From NCBI GenBank assembly GCA_903819815.1, contig CAIJFC010000234.1, forward strand, positions 1 through 8,443: a DNA stretch of 8,443 nt, written 5' to 3'. This DNA comes from an uncultured Bacteroidota bacterium. Lineage in GTDB: Bacteria > Bacteroidota > Bacteroidia > Flavobacteriales > Flavobacteriaceae. Both the position numbers and the translations under genes were made by a program. Shown piece after piece: positions 1 to 7,214 of this stretch (positions are counted from its first letter, which is position 1; each line of letters starts with the position of its first letter). The notes beneath the pieces were generated by a model. It did not search any database. It had not been told where the DNA came from and saw nothing but the letters and a program-made list of their open reading frames with translations.

Positions 1-327
1 CAAATTATTATTTCCTGGGAGAATGAAAGTGTAAGGACCTGGTAAAGCTCTTTTTAGAATTTTAAATGTTGAAGTGTCAATTTGTTTAATATAATCTGAA
101 ATGTGACTTAAATCGGAGCATATAAATGAGAAATTGGCTTTCTCCAACTTCACTCCTTTGATTTTTGCAATGCGTTCCAATGCTTTTGTATTCGTAATAT
201 CGCAACCCAAACCATAAACGGTATCGGTGGGGTATATCACCAAACCTCCATTTTTTAATACTTCAACTACTTTTTTAACAGCGACTTCGTTGGGGTTGTT
301 TTCGTAAATTTTTATGAATTGAGCCAT
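1..327 (-). CDS. Sua5/YciO/YrdC family protein, YciO-like (3' end cut off by window)
   Basis: Only the first 109 codons are present; the gene runs off the left edge. The protein begins MAQFIKIYENNPNE and carries the family signature YPTDTVYGLGCDI near residues 43-55, followed by KALERIAKIKGV and PGPYTFILPG near residues 95-104. The YrdC fold binds ATP, bicarbonate and threonine. In TsaC/Sua5 it makes threonylcarbamoyl-AMP for the t6A modification of tRNA. This copy reads more like E. coli YciO: the MAQF start, an NFSFIC segment (YciO has NFTLMC), and KIKGVKLEKANF where true TsaC proteins have a KxR motif. The exact role is therefore uncertain, although automatic annotation would call it L-threonylcarbamoyladenylate synthase. 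It lies 50 bases downstream of the helicase gene on the same strand, with no clear terminator or promoter box between them, so co-transcription is likely. The start is the first in-frame ATG and matches the N-terminus of the family. Confidence 0.88.
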   Translation of the reverse strand, partial: MAQFIKIYENNPNEVAVKKVVEVLKNGGLVIYPTDTVYGLGCDITNTKALERIAKIKGVKLEKANFSFICSDLSHISDYIKQIDTSTFKILKRALPGPYTFILPGNNNL

Positions 328-377
328 GAAAGATCTATGATTTAAGAAATTAGATTTAGGATTTAAGTAAATTGCTT

Positions 378-2702
378 TTACCCGATTACGTCTAATTTTG
401 CAAAACGCAGTAATAACTTCTTAATTCCTCCCACTTCAAATTTGATTTCGGCTTTTTTATCGGCACCTACTCCTTCTAAATTGATTACTTCACCTTTACC
501 AAAACGCTCATGCATTACGACATTTCCAATGGTTAATTTGTTATCAAATAAATTGGCTGCACCCGAAGAAGCATTTGAATTCATTGGTTTTAACTTCCTA
601 ACGGATGCTGGTTGCTCATCGCCATATTGTTTCGGAGTCGTTCCTCCTATTGGCTTAGCCAAACGCAATTTTGATTTGTCGACATCTCCAAAAATATCGC
701 TATCAATCATTGGTTTGTAACGGTAATTATTTTCTTCAGGGGTTAAATATTCCAAATATTGACCGTCAATTTCTTCAATAAATCGAGAAGGTTCACTGTC
801 TGTCAATTTTCCCCAACGGTAACGCGATTGTGCATAGGTCAAATACGCTTGGTGTTCTGCCCGAGTTAATGCTACGTAAAACAAGCGACGTTCTTCTTCC
901 AATTCGCTTCGAGTACTCATACTCATTGCACTTGGAAACAAATCTTCCTCCATTCCAACGACAAAAACTGTTGGAAATTCCAATCCTTTTGCTAAGTGAA
1001 TGGTCATTAATGCTACGCGATCATCATCGCCAGTGTCTTTATCTAAATCGGTTGCCAAAGCCACATCTTCCATAAATTCGGCTAAAGCACCACGAGCGCC
1101 ATCAATTTCTTTTTGCCCTTCGGTAAAATCTTTCATACCGTTTAATAGCTCTTCTATATTTTCAATTCTAGCAATACCTTCAGGAGTTCCATCTTTTTTC
1201 AATTCTTGAACTAATCCTGTTTTCTTCGCCACATGATCGGCAATATAAAACGCATCTTGATTTTCATTTATAACCTGAAAACTCTGAATCATTGTAACAA
1301 AATCGGTCAATTTTTGCTTCGCTCCAGAATTCAGTTTTAAATCAATTTTATCAATATTTTGCATTACTTCAAATATTGAACGCTTGTAATGATTGGCAGC
1401 AATAGTTAATTTTTCAACGGTAGTATCACCAATTCCTCTAGCGGGATAATTGATCACACGAATTAATGCTTCTTCGTCTTTTGGATTGATAATCAAACGC
1501 AAATAACACAATACATCTTTAATTTCTTTCCTTTGATAAAAAGACAAACCACCATAAATACGATACGGAATATCTCTTTTTCGAAGCGCATCTTCCATAG
1601 CTCGAGATTGCGCATTGGTTCGGTATAAAATAGCAAATTGCCCATTCATCATTTGGTTTTGCATTTTTTGCTCCCAAATGGTGCTAGCTACAAAACGGCC
1701 TTCTTCCCCATCGGTTAAACTTCGATGCACTCTAATTTTAGATCCAGAATCATTTGCTGTCCAAACGATTTTATCTAATTTGGTTTTGTTTTTTTCAATG
1801 ATAGAATTGGCAGCTTCAACTATATTCTTAGTAGAACGATAGTTTTGTTCCAACCGATAGGTTTTAACACCATCATAATCTTTCTGAAAATTCAGAATAT
1901 TATTGATGTTGGCCCCACGGAAAGCATAAATACTTTGCGCATCATCACCTACCACACATATATTCTGAAATTTATCTGATAAAGCTCGGACAATTAAATA
2001 TTGAGAATGATTGGTATCTTGGTACTCATCCACCAAAATATATCTAAAACGGTCTTGGTATTTTGCCAAAACTTCCGGAAAACGAGTAAGCAATTCATTC
2101 GTTTTTAACAGCAAATCGTCAAAATCCATGGCTCCCGCTTTAAAGCAACGCTCCACATAATTTTGATAAATTTCTCCTAATCGAGGTTTTTTAGACATCG
2201 CGTCAGCTTCCATCAATTCCGGATTATTGAAATAGGCCTTTACAGTAATCAAACTATTTTTATAAGAAGAAATTCTACTTAAAACTTGTTTTGGTTTGTA
2301 GATGTCTTTATCCAGTTGCATTTCTTTAATAACAGCAGAGATTAACCTTACCGAATCTTGGGTGTCATAAATAGTAAAATTGGAAGGATACCCTAGTTTA
2401 TCAGATTCAGATCGAAGAATTCGTGCAAAAACAGAGTGAAAAGTTCCCATCCAAAGATTTTTTGCTTCATTGGTTCCAACGATATCTGAAATCCTTTTTT
2501 TCATTTCACGAGCTGCTTTGTTCGTGAATGTTAATGCCAAAATACTAAAAGCGTCTACACCCAAACTCATTAGATATGCAATTCTAATGGTTAAAACGCG
2601 TGTTTTTCCCGAACCAGCACCAGCAATAATAATCATAGGCCCGTCCTTTTGGAGAACTGGCTCTTGTTGTGCAGCATTAAGTTGGCTAATGTATTTTTGC
2701 AT
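378..2702 (-). CDS. pcrA: ATP-dependent DNA helicase, UvrD/PcrA type (superfamily 1A)
   Basis: A complete 774-residue 3'-to-5' DNA helicase/translocase of the UvrD/PcrA/Rep group, expected in nucleotide-excision and mismatch repair and in clearing proteins from DNA. The SF1A motifs appear in order: a Q-motif-like N-terminus (LNAAQQEPV, 8-16), Walker A GAGSGKT (28-34), motif Ia LTFTNKAAREM (57-67), Walker B/motif II DEYQDTN (225-231), motif III GDDAQSIYAFRGA (252-264), motif IV QNYRST (286-291), motif V TIHLAKGLEFP (567-577) and motif VI FYVALTRA (608-615). The C-terminus, GNVVMHERFGKGEVI (726-740) and following, is the small Tudor-like domain typical of PcrA/UvrD. Length is usual for the family and no motif is damaged. 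The ATG at 2700-2702 sits 19 bases downstream of a TAnnTTTG box. Whether it should be named pcrA or uvrD cannot be settled from sequence; Rep is less likely given the C-terminal domain. Confidence 0.96.
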   Translation of the reverse strand: MQKYISQLNAAQQEPVLQKDGPMIIIAGAGSGKTRVLTIRIAYLMSLGVDAFSILALTFTNKAAREMKKRISDIVGTNEAKNLWMGTFHSVFARILRSESDKLGYPSNFTIYDTQDSVRLISAVIKEMQLDKDIYKPKQVLSRISSYKNSLITVKAYFNNPELMEADAMSKKPRLGEIYQNYVERCFKAGAMDFDDLLLKTNELLTRFPEVLAKYQDRFRYILVDEYQDTNHSQYLIVRALSDKFQNICVVGDDAQSIYAFRGANINNILNFQKDYDGVKTYRLEQNYRSTKNIVEAANSIIEKNKTKLDKIVWTANDSGSKIRVHRSLTDGEEGRFVASTIWEQKMQNQMMNGQFAILYRTNAQSRAMEDALRKRDIPYRIYGGLSFYQRKEIKDVLCYLRLIINPKDEEALIRVINYPARGIGDTTVEKLTIAANHYKRSIFEVMQNIDKIDLKLNSGAKQKLTDFVTMIQSFQVINENQDAFYIADHVAKKTGLVQELKKDGTPEGIARIENIEELLNGMKDFTEGQKEIDGARGALAEFMEDVALATDLDKDTGDDDRVALMTIHLAKGLEFPTVFVVGMEEDLFPSAMSMSTRSELEEERRLFYVALTRAEHQAYLTYAQSRYRWGKLTDSEPSRFIEEIDGQYLEYLTPEENNYRYKPMIDSDIFGDVDKSKLRLAKPIGGTTPKQYGDEQPASVRKLKPMNSNASSGAANLFDNKLTIGNVVMHERFGKGEVINLEGVGADKKAEIKFEVGGIKKLLLRFAKLDVIG

Positions 2703-2721
2703 TTTTAGATTTATAGGAATA

Positions 2722-2729
2722 CAAAAATA
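2722..2729 (-). promoter_or_regulatory. Candidate Bacteroidetes -7 box for the helicase gene
   Basis: Read on the minus strand this is TATTTTTG, a match to the TAnnTTTG -7 element of the Bacteroidetes primary sigma factor, placed 19 bases before the helicase ATG. No TTG lies at the usual 17-23 base spacing (the nearest is 31 bases away), so the -33 half is missing and the call is moderate. Confidence 0.4.
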
Positions 2730-2766
2730 AGAATTTAGAATGAGGATTTAGTTATGAAAACAAACT

Positions 2767-2789
2767 ATATCTTAACAATTTTAAGATAT
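2767..2789 (-). terminator. Candidate hairpin terminator after the TSUP permease gene
   Basis: A perfect 9-base inverted repeat, ATATCTTAA and TTAAGATAT, encloses a 5-base loop, 12 bases past the permease stop codon. On the minus strand it is followed by AGTTTGTTTTC, a loose T-rich tract. The stem is AT-rich and therefore weak. It lies between the permease stop and the candidate helicase promoter, where a terminator would be expected. Confidence 0.45.
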
Positions 2790-2800
2790 TTTCACATCGA

Positions 2801-3568
2801 TTATTTTGCTTGGAAAACATCGTAGGCAAATCGGAATAAAGTACCTAAAACGACAACTAGAAAGAAAATTCTAATGAATTTATTTCCTTTGTTAATTGCT
2901 AGTTTAGCGCCTATATAACCTCCTAGAGCATTACATATTGCCATTGGAATTGCAATCATCCATATTATTTTACCTTTACTAATAAACAAACAAATCGAGC
3001 CAAAATTGGTTGCCAAATTGACCATTTTAGCATTTGCCGAAGCTTGCAGAAAATCAAATCCTAGAATTATTACAAATGCCAATACCAAGAAACTGCCCGT
3101 TCCTGGTCCGATAAAACCATCATAAAACCCTATAAAAAAAGAAATTAAAACGGCATAAAATAGTTGTTGTTTTGGAGAGTGAGAAATATCAGAATGTATT
3201 CCAAAATTTTTCTTTACATAGGTGTAAATGAACAATAATGATAGAATTACTAAAAGTAAAGGTTTCATAAAATCATTACTCATATACACTAACAATGTAG
3301 AACCTAAAAATGCGGATGGAACTGCTAAAATCATCATGGTAATGAGTAGTTTCCAATTCATTTCAATTTTCTTCAAATACTGAATTGCAGCAAAAAAAGT
3401 TCCACTAAATGATGGGATTTTTAGAGTTCCTATAACTGTTGAAACGGGAAGGCTTGGCAATAAAATGATTCCCATGGGGGTTTGAATTAATCCTCCGCCA
3501 CCAACAATTGCATCAATAAAACCCGCCAAAAAGGCTGCTACGCATAATACTAGTACTGGGAACTCCAT
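2801..3568 (-). CDS. TSUP family membrane permease, YfcA/TauE/SafE-like
   Basis: A complete 255-residue polytopic inner-membrane protein. The N-terminal repeat carries AGFIDAIVGGGGLIQTP (15-31) and the second repeat GFYDGFIGPGTGSF (147-160), the paired signatures of the TSUP (sulfite exporter TauE/SafE, formerly DUF81) family. The GFYDGF-GPG-GSF and ASANAKMVNLATNFGS (176-191) segments resemble E. coli YfcA most. Hydrophobic stretches suggest about eight membrane segments, near 5-22, 30-50, 73-95, 101-118, 135-150, 157-172, 186-218 (probably two) and 232-250. Some family members move sulfite, sulfoacetate or other sulfur-containing anions; YfcA itself has no settled substrate, so none is assigned here. 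The gene starts 16 bases after the stop of the upstream secreted glycosidase-like gene, which suggests a two-gene transcript. The ATG is immediately followed by the first hydrophobic segment, as expected for the family start. Confidence 0.92.
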   Translation of the reverse strand: MEFPVLVLCVAAFLAGFIDAIVGGGGLIQTPMGIILLPSLPVSTVIGTLKIPSFSGTFFAAIQYLKKIEMNWKLLITMMILAVPSAFLGSTLLVYMSNDFMKPLLLVILSLLFIYTYVKKNFGIHSDISHSPKQQLFYAVLISFFIGFYDGFIGPGTGSFLVLAFVIILGFDFLQASANAKMVNLATNFGSICLFISKGKIIWMIAIPMAICNALGGYIGAKLAINKGNKFIRIFFLVVVLGTLFRFAYDVFQAK

Positions 3569-3584
3569 GTATTATTTAAAACAA

Positions 3585-4919
3585 TTATTTTTTTATGATT
3601 TTTTCAGTAACATTGCAACCGTTTTCAAAGGCAACTTTCATCAAATACAATCCATTCGAAAAATTTGATATTGAAATTTGTTTTGAATTACCTTCGTAAA
3701 CTACTTGTCCTAAACCATTTGATATAGTGATTTTTTTAATTGCATCAGAAGTTTCTAGAGTAATACGATCGGTTGTAGGATTCGGATAAATGGAATATTC
3801 AACCTTAGAAATAGGATCTAAACCCAAGGCCGTATTAATTGCTTGCAAGTATAAAGAAACCGGAAAATAACCTTCACCTCCAACAAATACAGCTGTTGGA
3901 ACACTTAATCTAAAAGTATGACTTCCTCCCGAAACAGTACCTAAATTTATCTTTCTTAAAGGTATTTTTGCCCCTGGACACCAATTGCTAAATGACTGCC
4001 ATTGGGCGTTGGTTCGAGGAGATGCACTATAAATTCCATTTCCTTGTGTATTGAAAACTCGGTAGGGTTCGCAAGTAGCTTCACCTGGCCTGTAGGTTAA
4101 TATTGGGTTGGTCATATCGTCAAAATAAACGTAATGATACCTTCTATTGTACTCTTCTCCGTTGGTATTTGAACCATGATTAGAATTTATTAAATAGAAA
4201 CTCGCCCCAACAACATCGTTTGGTAAATTAAAAGCAATTGTTCTGACCGTTTGGCCAATTGCATCAGAAGCACCAGCTTGATAATTATTTAGGTTGTTTT
4301 TAAAATTTAAAGGAAGTAACACGTTACCGCTTGTAACTGGGGGATAAATATTAGAAACGATTTCGACTGTACCATAAAAAACACTATTAATTCCGGCACA
4401 ACCTTCAATTTGTGTTTGAGCCGCATAAGGAACGCCAAAAACTTCTAGTTCCATCCAAAAATCATAGATTGCATTTAGTGCAGGATCTTTGAAAATCAAA
4501 GTCATATTATCAATGTTGAAAGTATAAGGAACTAGGTTTGGTGGAATATTTTTATTCATAAACGGGGTGATAAATCTACCTAATTCTATTCTTTGAACGG
4601 TATTTGGATTGTAGGTAGTAGCATTTTTAGGAACTAATGCGATATTTACATTTCCAATTCTATCGTAATTATCACAATCGGCATTAATAGTTACGTTTAA
4701 AGTCATTGCATCTCCAAAGGAAGCCAATTGACTCGAAGTTAGTTTTTTAGCATACAAATCGTTTCTATGACGAATTATACCAGTTGGAACTGGTTGATTT
4801 ACAAGAGCTGCATAACCATCATAAAATAAAATACGATCAAATACCGTTAGACTTGTAGATTGCGAAAAACCAACCACATTTGTAATAATCAAAAAGTAAA
4901 ATAGTAGTGTTTTTTTCAT
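3585..4919 (-). CDS. Secreted peptide:N-glycosidase F-like protein with T9SS type A sorting domain
   Basis: A complete 444-residue exported protein. Residues 1-20 form a signal peptide ending FSQ, with probable cleavage before S21. Residues of about 60-365 resemble PNGase F of Elizabethkingia meningoseptica, which removes N-linked glycans from asparagine. CDNYDRIGNV (82-91) matches CDEWDRYANV, placing D86 on catalytic Asp60. ELGRFITPF (112-120) matches EIGRFITPY. NGEEYNRRYH (253-262) aligns without gaps to GCAEWCFRTH, placing E256 on catalytic Glu206. SNWCPG (311-316) matches AGWCPG. C283 and C314 correspond to the C231-C252 disulfide, but the Cys204-Cys208 pair around Glu206 is replaced by G254 and N258. 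The Glu118 equivalent is unclear (E157 or E159). The tail from about 375 (YSIYPNPTTDRITLE, then NGLYLMKV and EKIIKK) is a type A T9SS sorting domain, so the protein should be secreted or surface-attached. Activity is inferred and has not been shown. Confidence 0.78.
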   Translation of the reverse strand: MKKTLLFYFLIITNVVGFSQSTSLTVFDRILFYDGYAALVNQPVPTGIIRHRNDLYAKKLTSSQLASFGDAMTLNVTINADCDNYDRIGNVNIALVPKNATTYNPNTVQRIELGRFITPFMNKNIPPNLVPYTFNIDNMTLIFKDPALNAIYDFWMELEVFGVPYAAQTQIEGCAGINSVFYGTVEIVSNIYPPVTSGNVLLPLNFKNNLNNYQAGASDAIGQTVRTIAFNLPNDVVGASFYLINSNHGSNTNGEEYNRRYHYVYFDDMTNPILTYRPGEATCEPYRVFNTQGNGIYSASPRTNAQWQSFSNWCPGAKIPLRKINLGTVSGGSHTFRLSVPTAVFVGGEGYFPVSLYLQAINTALGLDPISKVEYSIYPNPTTDRITLETSDAIKKITISNGLGQVVYEGNSKQISISNFSNGLYLMKVAFENGCNVTEKIIKK

Positions 4920-4949
4920 AATGCATTTATTTATATGGGTTTAAGAATT

Positions 4950-4957
4950 CAAATCTA
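4950..4957 (-). promoter_or_regulatory. Candidate -7 box for the PNGase F-like gene
   Basis: On the minus strand this reads TAGATTTG (TAnnTTTG), 30 bases before the ATG of the secreted glycosidase-like gene. No TTG is present at the usual -33 distance. It would drive the glycosidase-permease pair. Confidence 0.4.
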
Positions 4958-5018
4958 ATCAATAAAAACGATATATTATAATTTTTAAATAATATGAATA
5001 AAGTAAGAAACAATTATT

Positions 5019-5026
5019 TACTTTTG
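5019..5026 (+). promoter_or_regulatory. Candidate -7 box for the small membrane protein gene
   Basis: TACTTTTG matches TAnnTTTG and ends 22 bases before the ATG at 5049. It is back-to-back with the minus-strand box at 4950-4957, so this 129-base spacer is probably a divergent promoter region. No -33 TTG is visible. Confidence 0.45.
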
Positions 5027-5048
5027 CCTTTTAAAATAAATCAACAAG

Positions 5049-5570
5049 ATGGATAGTACCAAATTTATCGAATTATTAAGTTATACTTTACCCGCTGTTA
5101 TAACTGGTTTTGTAGCCTATTATTTTTTCAACTTACACACTAAAAACGAAGAAGGGAGACGCAGGTATTTATTGAATAAAGACACTCAAAAAGACGCATT
5201 ACCTTTGCGCTTGCAGGCTTTTGAAAGAATGACTTTGTTTTTAGAAAGAATAAATCCTGGGAAATTATTAATACGAATTTCTCCTAATTCTGAAGATAAA
5301 AACGATTACGTAAATTTGTTGATTTCAAATATCGAGCAAGAGTTTGAACACAATTTAACGCAACAAATTTACATGTCTGATGAATGCTGGACCGTAATTG
5401 TTACTTCTAAAAATGCTACTATTCAAATGATACGTAGAGCCAATATGAGTGATTCTATTGAAACGGCGAATAATCTTCGAGAAGTGATTATGAATGATTT
5501 AATGGACAAGCAATCGCCATCTAGTGTGGCTTTATCCTATATAAAAAAAGAAGTCAAATACTTATTCTAA
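5049..5570 (+). CDS. Hypothetical membrane-anchored protein, 173 residues
   Basis: A complete gene whose function I do not recognise. Residues 7-29 (IELLSYTLPAVITGFVAYYFFNL) form one hydrophobic segment, followed at once by a basic, charged stretch (KNEEGRRRYLLNK). This suggests a single N-terminal membrane anchor with the remaining ~140 residues in the cytoplasm. The soluble part looks like a mixed alpha/beta domain: LPLRLQAFERMTLFLERINP (51-70, probable helix), KNDYVNLLISNIEQEFEHNLTQQIYMSDECWTVI (84-117), and a C-terminal helix ending SVALSYIKKEVKYLF. Short anchored proteins of this layout occur widely in Flavobacteriaceae as uncharacterised genes, so it is probably a conserved family and not an artefact. 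The coding start follows a TAnnTTTG box, and the gene ends 3 bases before a strong terminator, so it appears to be a single-gene transcript. Confidence 0.85.
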   Translation: MDSTKFIELLSYTLPAVITGFVAYYFFNLHTKNEEGRRRYLLNKDTQKDALPLRLQAFERMTLFLERINPGKLLIRISPNSEDKNDYVNLLISNIEQEFEHNLTQQIYMSDECWTVIVTSKNATIQMIRRANMSDSIETANNLREVIMNDLMDKQSPSSVALSYIKKEVKYLF

Positions 5571-5573
5571 ATA

Positions 5574-5603
5574 AAAAAAACCTTTCAATTGAAAGGTTTT
5601 TTT
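5574..5603. terminator. Bidirectional intrinsic terminator between convergent genes
   Basis: A perfect 30-base dyad: seven A, then CCTTTCAATTGAAAGG, then seven T. The G+C core stem CCTTTC/GAAAGG has an AATT loop. It carries a T-run on the exit side in both directions, so it can end both the plus-strand gene stopping at 5570 and the minus-strand transketolase operon stopping at 5624. Confidence 0.93.
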
Positions 5604-5623
5604 ATGCTAATTAAAAATCTAGC

Positions 5624-6577
5624 TTATTTTCTAGCGATTACTTTTTCAACGGCTTCCACAATCGCTTGATTGTTCAATTTGTATTTTTCCATTAATTGTG
5701 CTGGAGTTCCGCTTTCGCCAAATGAATCGTGTACCGCAACAAATTCTTGAGGTGCAGGATGATTTGATGACAATACTCGTGCTACACTTTCTCCTAATCC
5801 TCCTAAAATATTGTGTTCTTCAGCAGTAACAATACATTTTGTTTTAGCCAATGATTTTAAAATCGCTGCTTCATCCAATGGTTTAATAGTATGAATATTA
5901 ATCACCTCAGCAGAAATTCCTTTTTCATTAAGGGCTTCAGCTGCCAATAACGCTTCCCAAACTAAGTGTCCCGTAGCTACAATAGTAACATCGGTTCCTT
6001 CATTTAAAACAATTGCTTTTCCAATTGCAAATGGTTCATCAACTGGCATGAAATTAGGTACTACAGGACGACCAAAACGCAAATAAACAGGACCGTGATG
6101 ATCTGCAATTGCTATAGTTGCCGCTTTAGTTTGATTGTAATCACAAGTGTTAATTACAGTCATTCCTGGTAACATTTTCATTAATCCAATGTCTTCTAAA
6201 ATTTGGTGAGTTGCCCCATCCTCACCTAAAGTTAATCCGGCATGCGAAGCACAAATTTTTACATTTTTATCAGAGTAGGCTACCGATTGACGAATTTGAT
6301 CGTAAACTCTTCCAGTGGAGAAATTAGCAAATGTACCAGTAAATGGAATTTTACCACCAATAGTTAAACCAGCAGCAATCCCGATCATATTTGCTTCAGC
6401 AATCCCGATTTGGAAAAAACGCTCTGGGTGATTTTTCTTAAAATCATCAAATTTTAGAGACCCAATTAAGTCGGCACAAAGCGCAACTACTTTTTCATTG
6501 GTTCGTCCTAATTCTGTCATTCCTGCTCCAAAACCAGAACGGGTATCTTTACTTCCTGTGTTGGTATATTTTTTCAT
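5624..6577 (-). CDS. Transketolase C-terminal subunit (pyrimidine-binding and C-terminal domains)
   Basis: A complete 317-residue protein, the second half of a split transketolase of the thiamine diphosphate family. With the N-terminal half encoded upstream it should transfer two-carbon ketol units between sugar phosphates in the cytoplasmic non-oxidative pentose phosphate pathway. The pyrimidine-binding domain is visible as RFFQIGIAEANMIGIAAGL (53-71), where E61 is the expected catalytic glutamate that activates the cofactor. SHAGLTLGEDGATHQILEDI (111-130) supplies active-site histidines H112 and H124, and GPVYLRFGRP (162-171) follows. The transketolase C-terminal domain starts near VTIVATGHLVWEALLAA (197-213). 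DXS and pyruvate dehydrogenase E1-beta are alternatives for this fold, but the pairing with an upstream transketolase N-half and the 317-residue length favour split transketolase. The start codon overlaps the stop of the preceding gene (TAATG), pointing to coupled translation. Confidence 0.95.
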   Translation of the reverse strand: MKKYTNTGSKDTRSGFGAGMTELGRTNEKVVALCADLIGSLKFDDFKKNHPERFFQIGIAEANMIGIAAGLTIGGKIPFTGTFANFSTGRVYDQIRQSVAYSDKNVKICASHAGLTLGEDGATHQILEDIGLMKMLPGMTVINTCDYNQTKAATIAIADHHGPVYLRFGRPVVPNFMPVDEPFAIGKAIVLNEGTDVTIVATGHLVWEALLAAEALNEKGISAEVINIHTIKPLDEAAILKSLAKTKCIVTAEEHNILGGLGESVARVLSSNHPAPQEFVAVHDSFGESGTPAQLMEKYKLNNQAIVEAVEKVIARK

Positions 6578-7212
6578 TATTTAAAATTTATTTGTTCATT
6601 ACTTATAGTAAGTAACGCATTGATTTTTTGTTTTTTTGTCAAATTGAAATTAATCACTTTTCCATCATTATTGTTAATATTGAATTTTATTGGCAATTTA
6701 TTACCCAAGTTCTTAATTTCGTTTACATTAAAAAAGTGATGTGAGAAAATTTTTAAAGTAATGGCATGAAATACAAAATCGCTATTGTCATACTGCACTT
6801 CAATTTCTCCTAAATATTTTCGTTTCCCTCTTGAAGAAACTTTAAATTTCTTATAAATGTAGCTTGTTTGTAAGCTATCTATATCCACTTTTGATGAATC
6901 AAAAATTATATTTGATTTTTCTAAAGGTCCTGAAATTCCTTTTAATGAATATTCATAATTAAATTCTAAATCGGTCTCTACATTAGTAACACTTAAATGA
7001 TGAATTTCCTTCTTTTTAAAATCAATAATATTACCATACATCAATTCATTGGTCCCATAACCCCACAAAAAATAGCTTTCATCATTAGAATTAATCATAA
7101 AAAACCGATCCCCATCTTTAGAATTATAAAAATAATAGCTATCAAAACGATATTCCTGACTAAAACTAAATTGACAAAAAGTTAGAAATAAAACTAGGAT
7201 AGATTTTTTCAT
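6577..7212 (-). CDS. Hypothetical secreted protein lying between the two transketolase genes
   Basis: A complete 211-residue gene with no function I recognise. Residues 1-19 (MKKSILVLFLTFCQFSFSQ) are a clear signal peptide with the flavobacterial FSQ ending; no lipobox is seen after it. The mature part is rich in Y, F, N, K and S, has no internal hydrophobic segment and ends without a T9SS sorting domain, so a periplasmic location is most likely. Alternating polar/aromatic stretches such as YRFDSYYFYNS and RFFMINSNDESYFLWGY suggest beta-strands. Counting bases over 6601-7200 (excluding line 6901 nothing else omitted) gives about 25% GC, against about 38% in sampled lines of the downstream transketolase half. 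The gene sits 2 bases after the N-half stop and shares one base with the C-half start, so it must be part of that operon. Its role is unknown; fast-evolving or recently inserted DNA would both fit. Confidence 0.85.
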   Translation of the reverse strand: MKKSILVLFLTFCQFSFSQEYRFDSYYFYNSKDGDRFFMINSNDESYFLWGYGTNELMYGNIIDFKKKEIHHLSVTNVETDLEFNYEYSLKGISGPLEKSNIIFDSSKVDIDSLQTSYIYKKFKVSSRGKRKYLGEIEVQYDNSDFVFHAITLKIFSHHFFNVNEIKNLGNKLPIKFNINNNDGKVINFNLTKKQKINALLTISNEQINFK

Positions 7213-7214
7213 TT

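Noticed and set aside
442..720. Plus-strand open frame opposite the helicase C-terminus
   Set aside because: It is a shadow of the helicase gene, whose motifs on the minus strand are unmistakable.
5624..6577. DXS (deoxyxylulose phosphate synthase) or pyruvate dehydrogenase E1-beta
   Set aside because: The same fold is shared, but the gene is paired with a transketolase N-half and has the length and RFFQIGIAEANM motif of split transketolases.
6997..7185. Plus-strand open frame opposite the hypothetical secreted protein
   Set aside because: Its low-complexity I/K/F-rich translation comes from the AT-rich opposite strand; the minus-strand frame has a signal peptide and fits the operon exactly.
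6577..7212. Possible lipoprotein or T9SS cargo for the hypothetical secreted protein
   Set aside because: The only cysteine (in FCQFSFSQ) is within the signal peptide without a lipobox arrangement, and the C-terminus lacks the sorting-domain pattern seen in the PNGase F-like protein.
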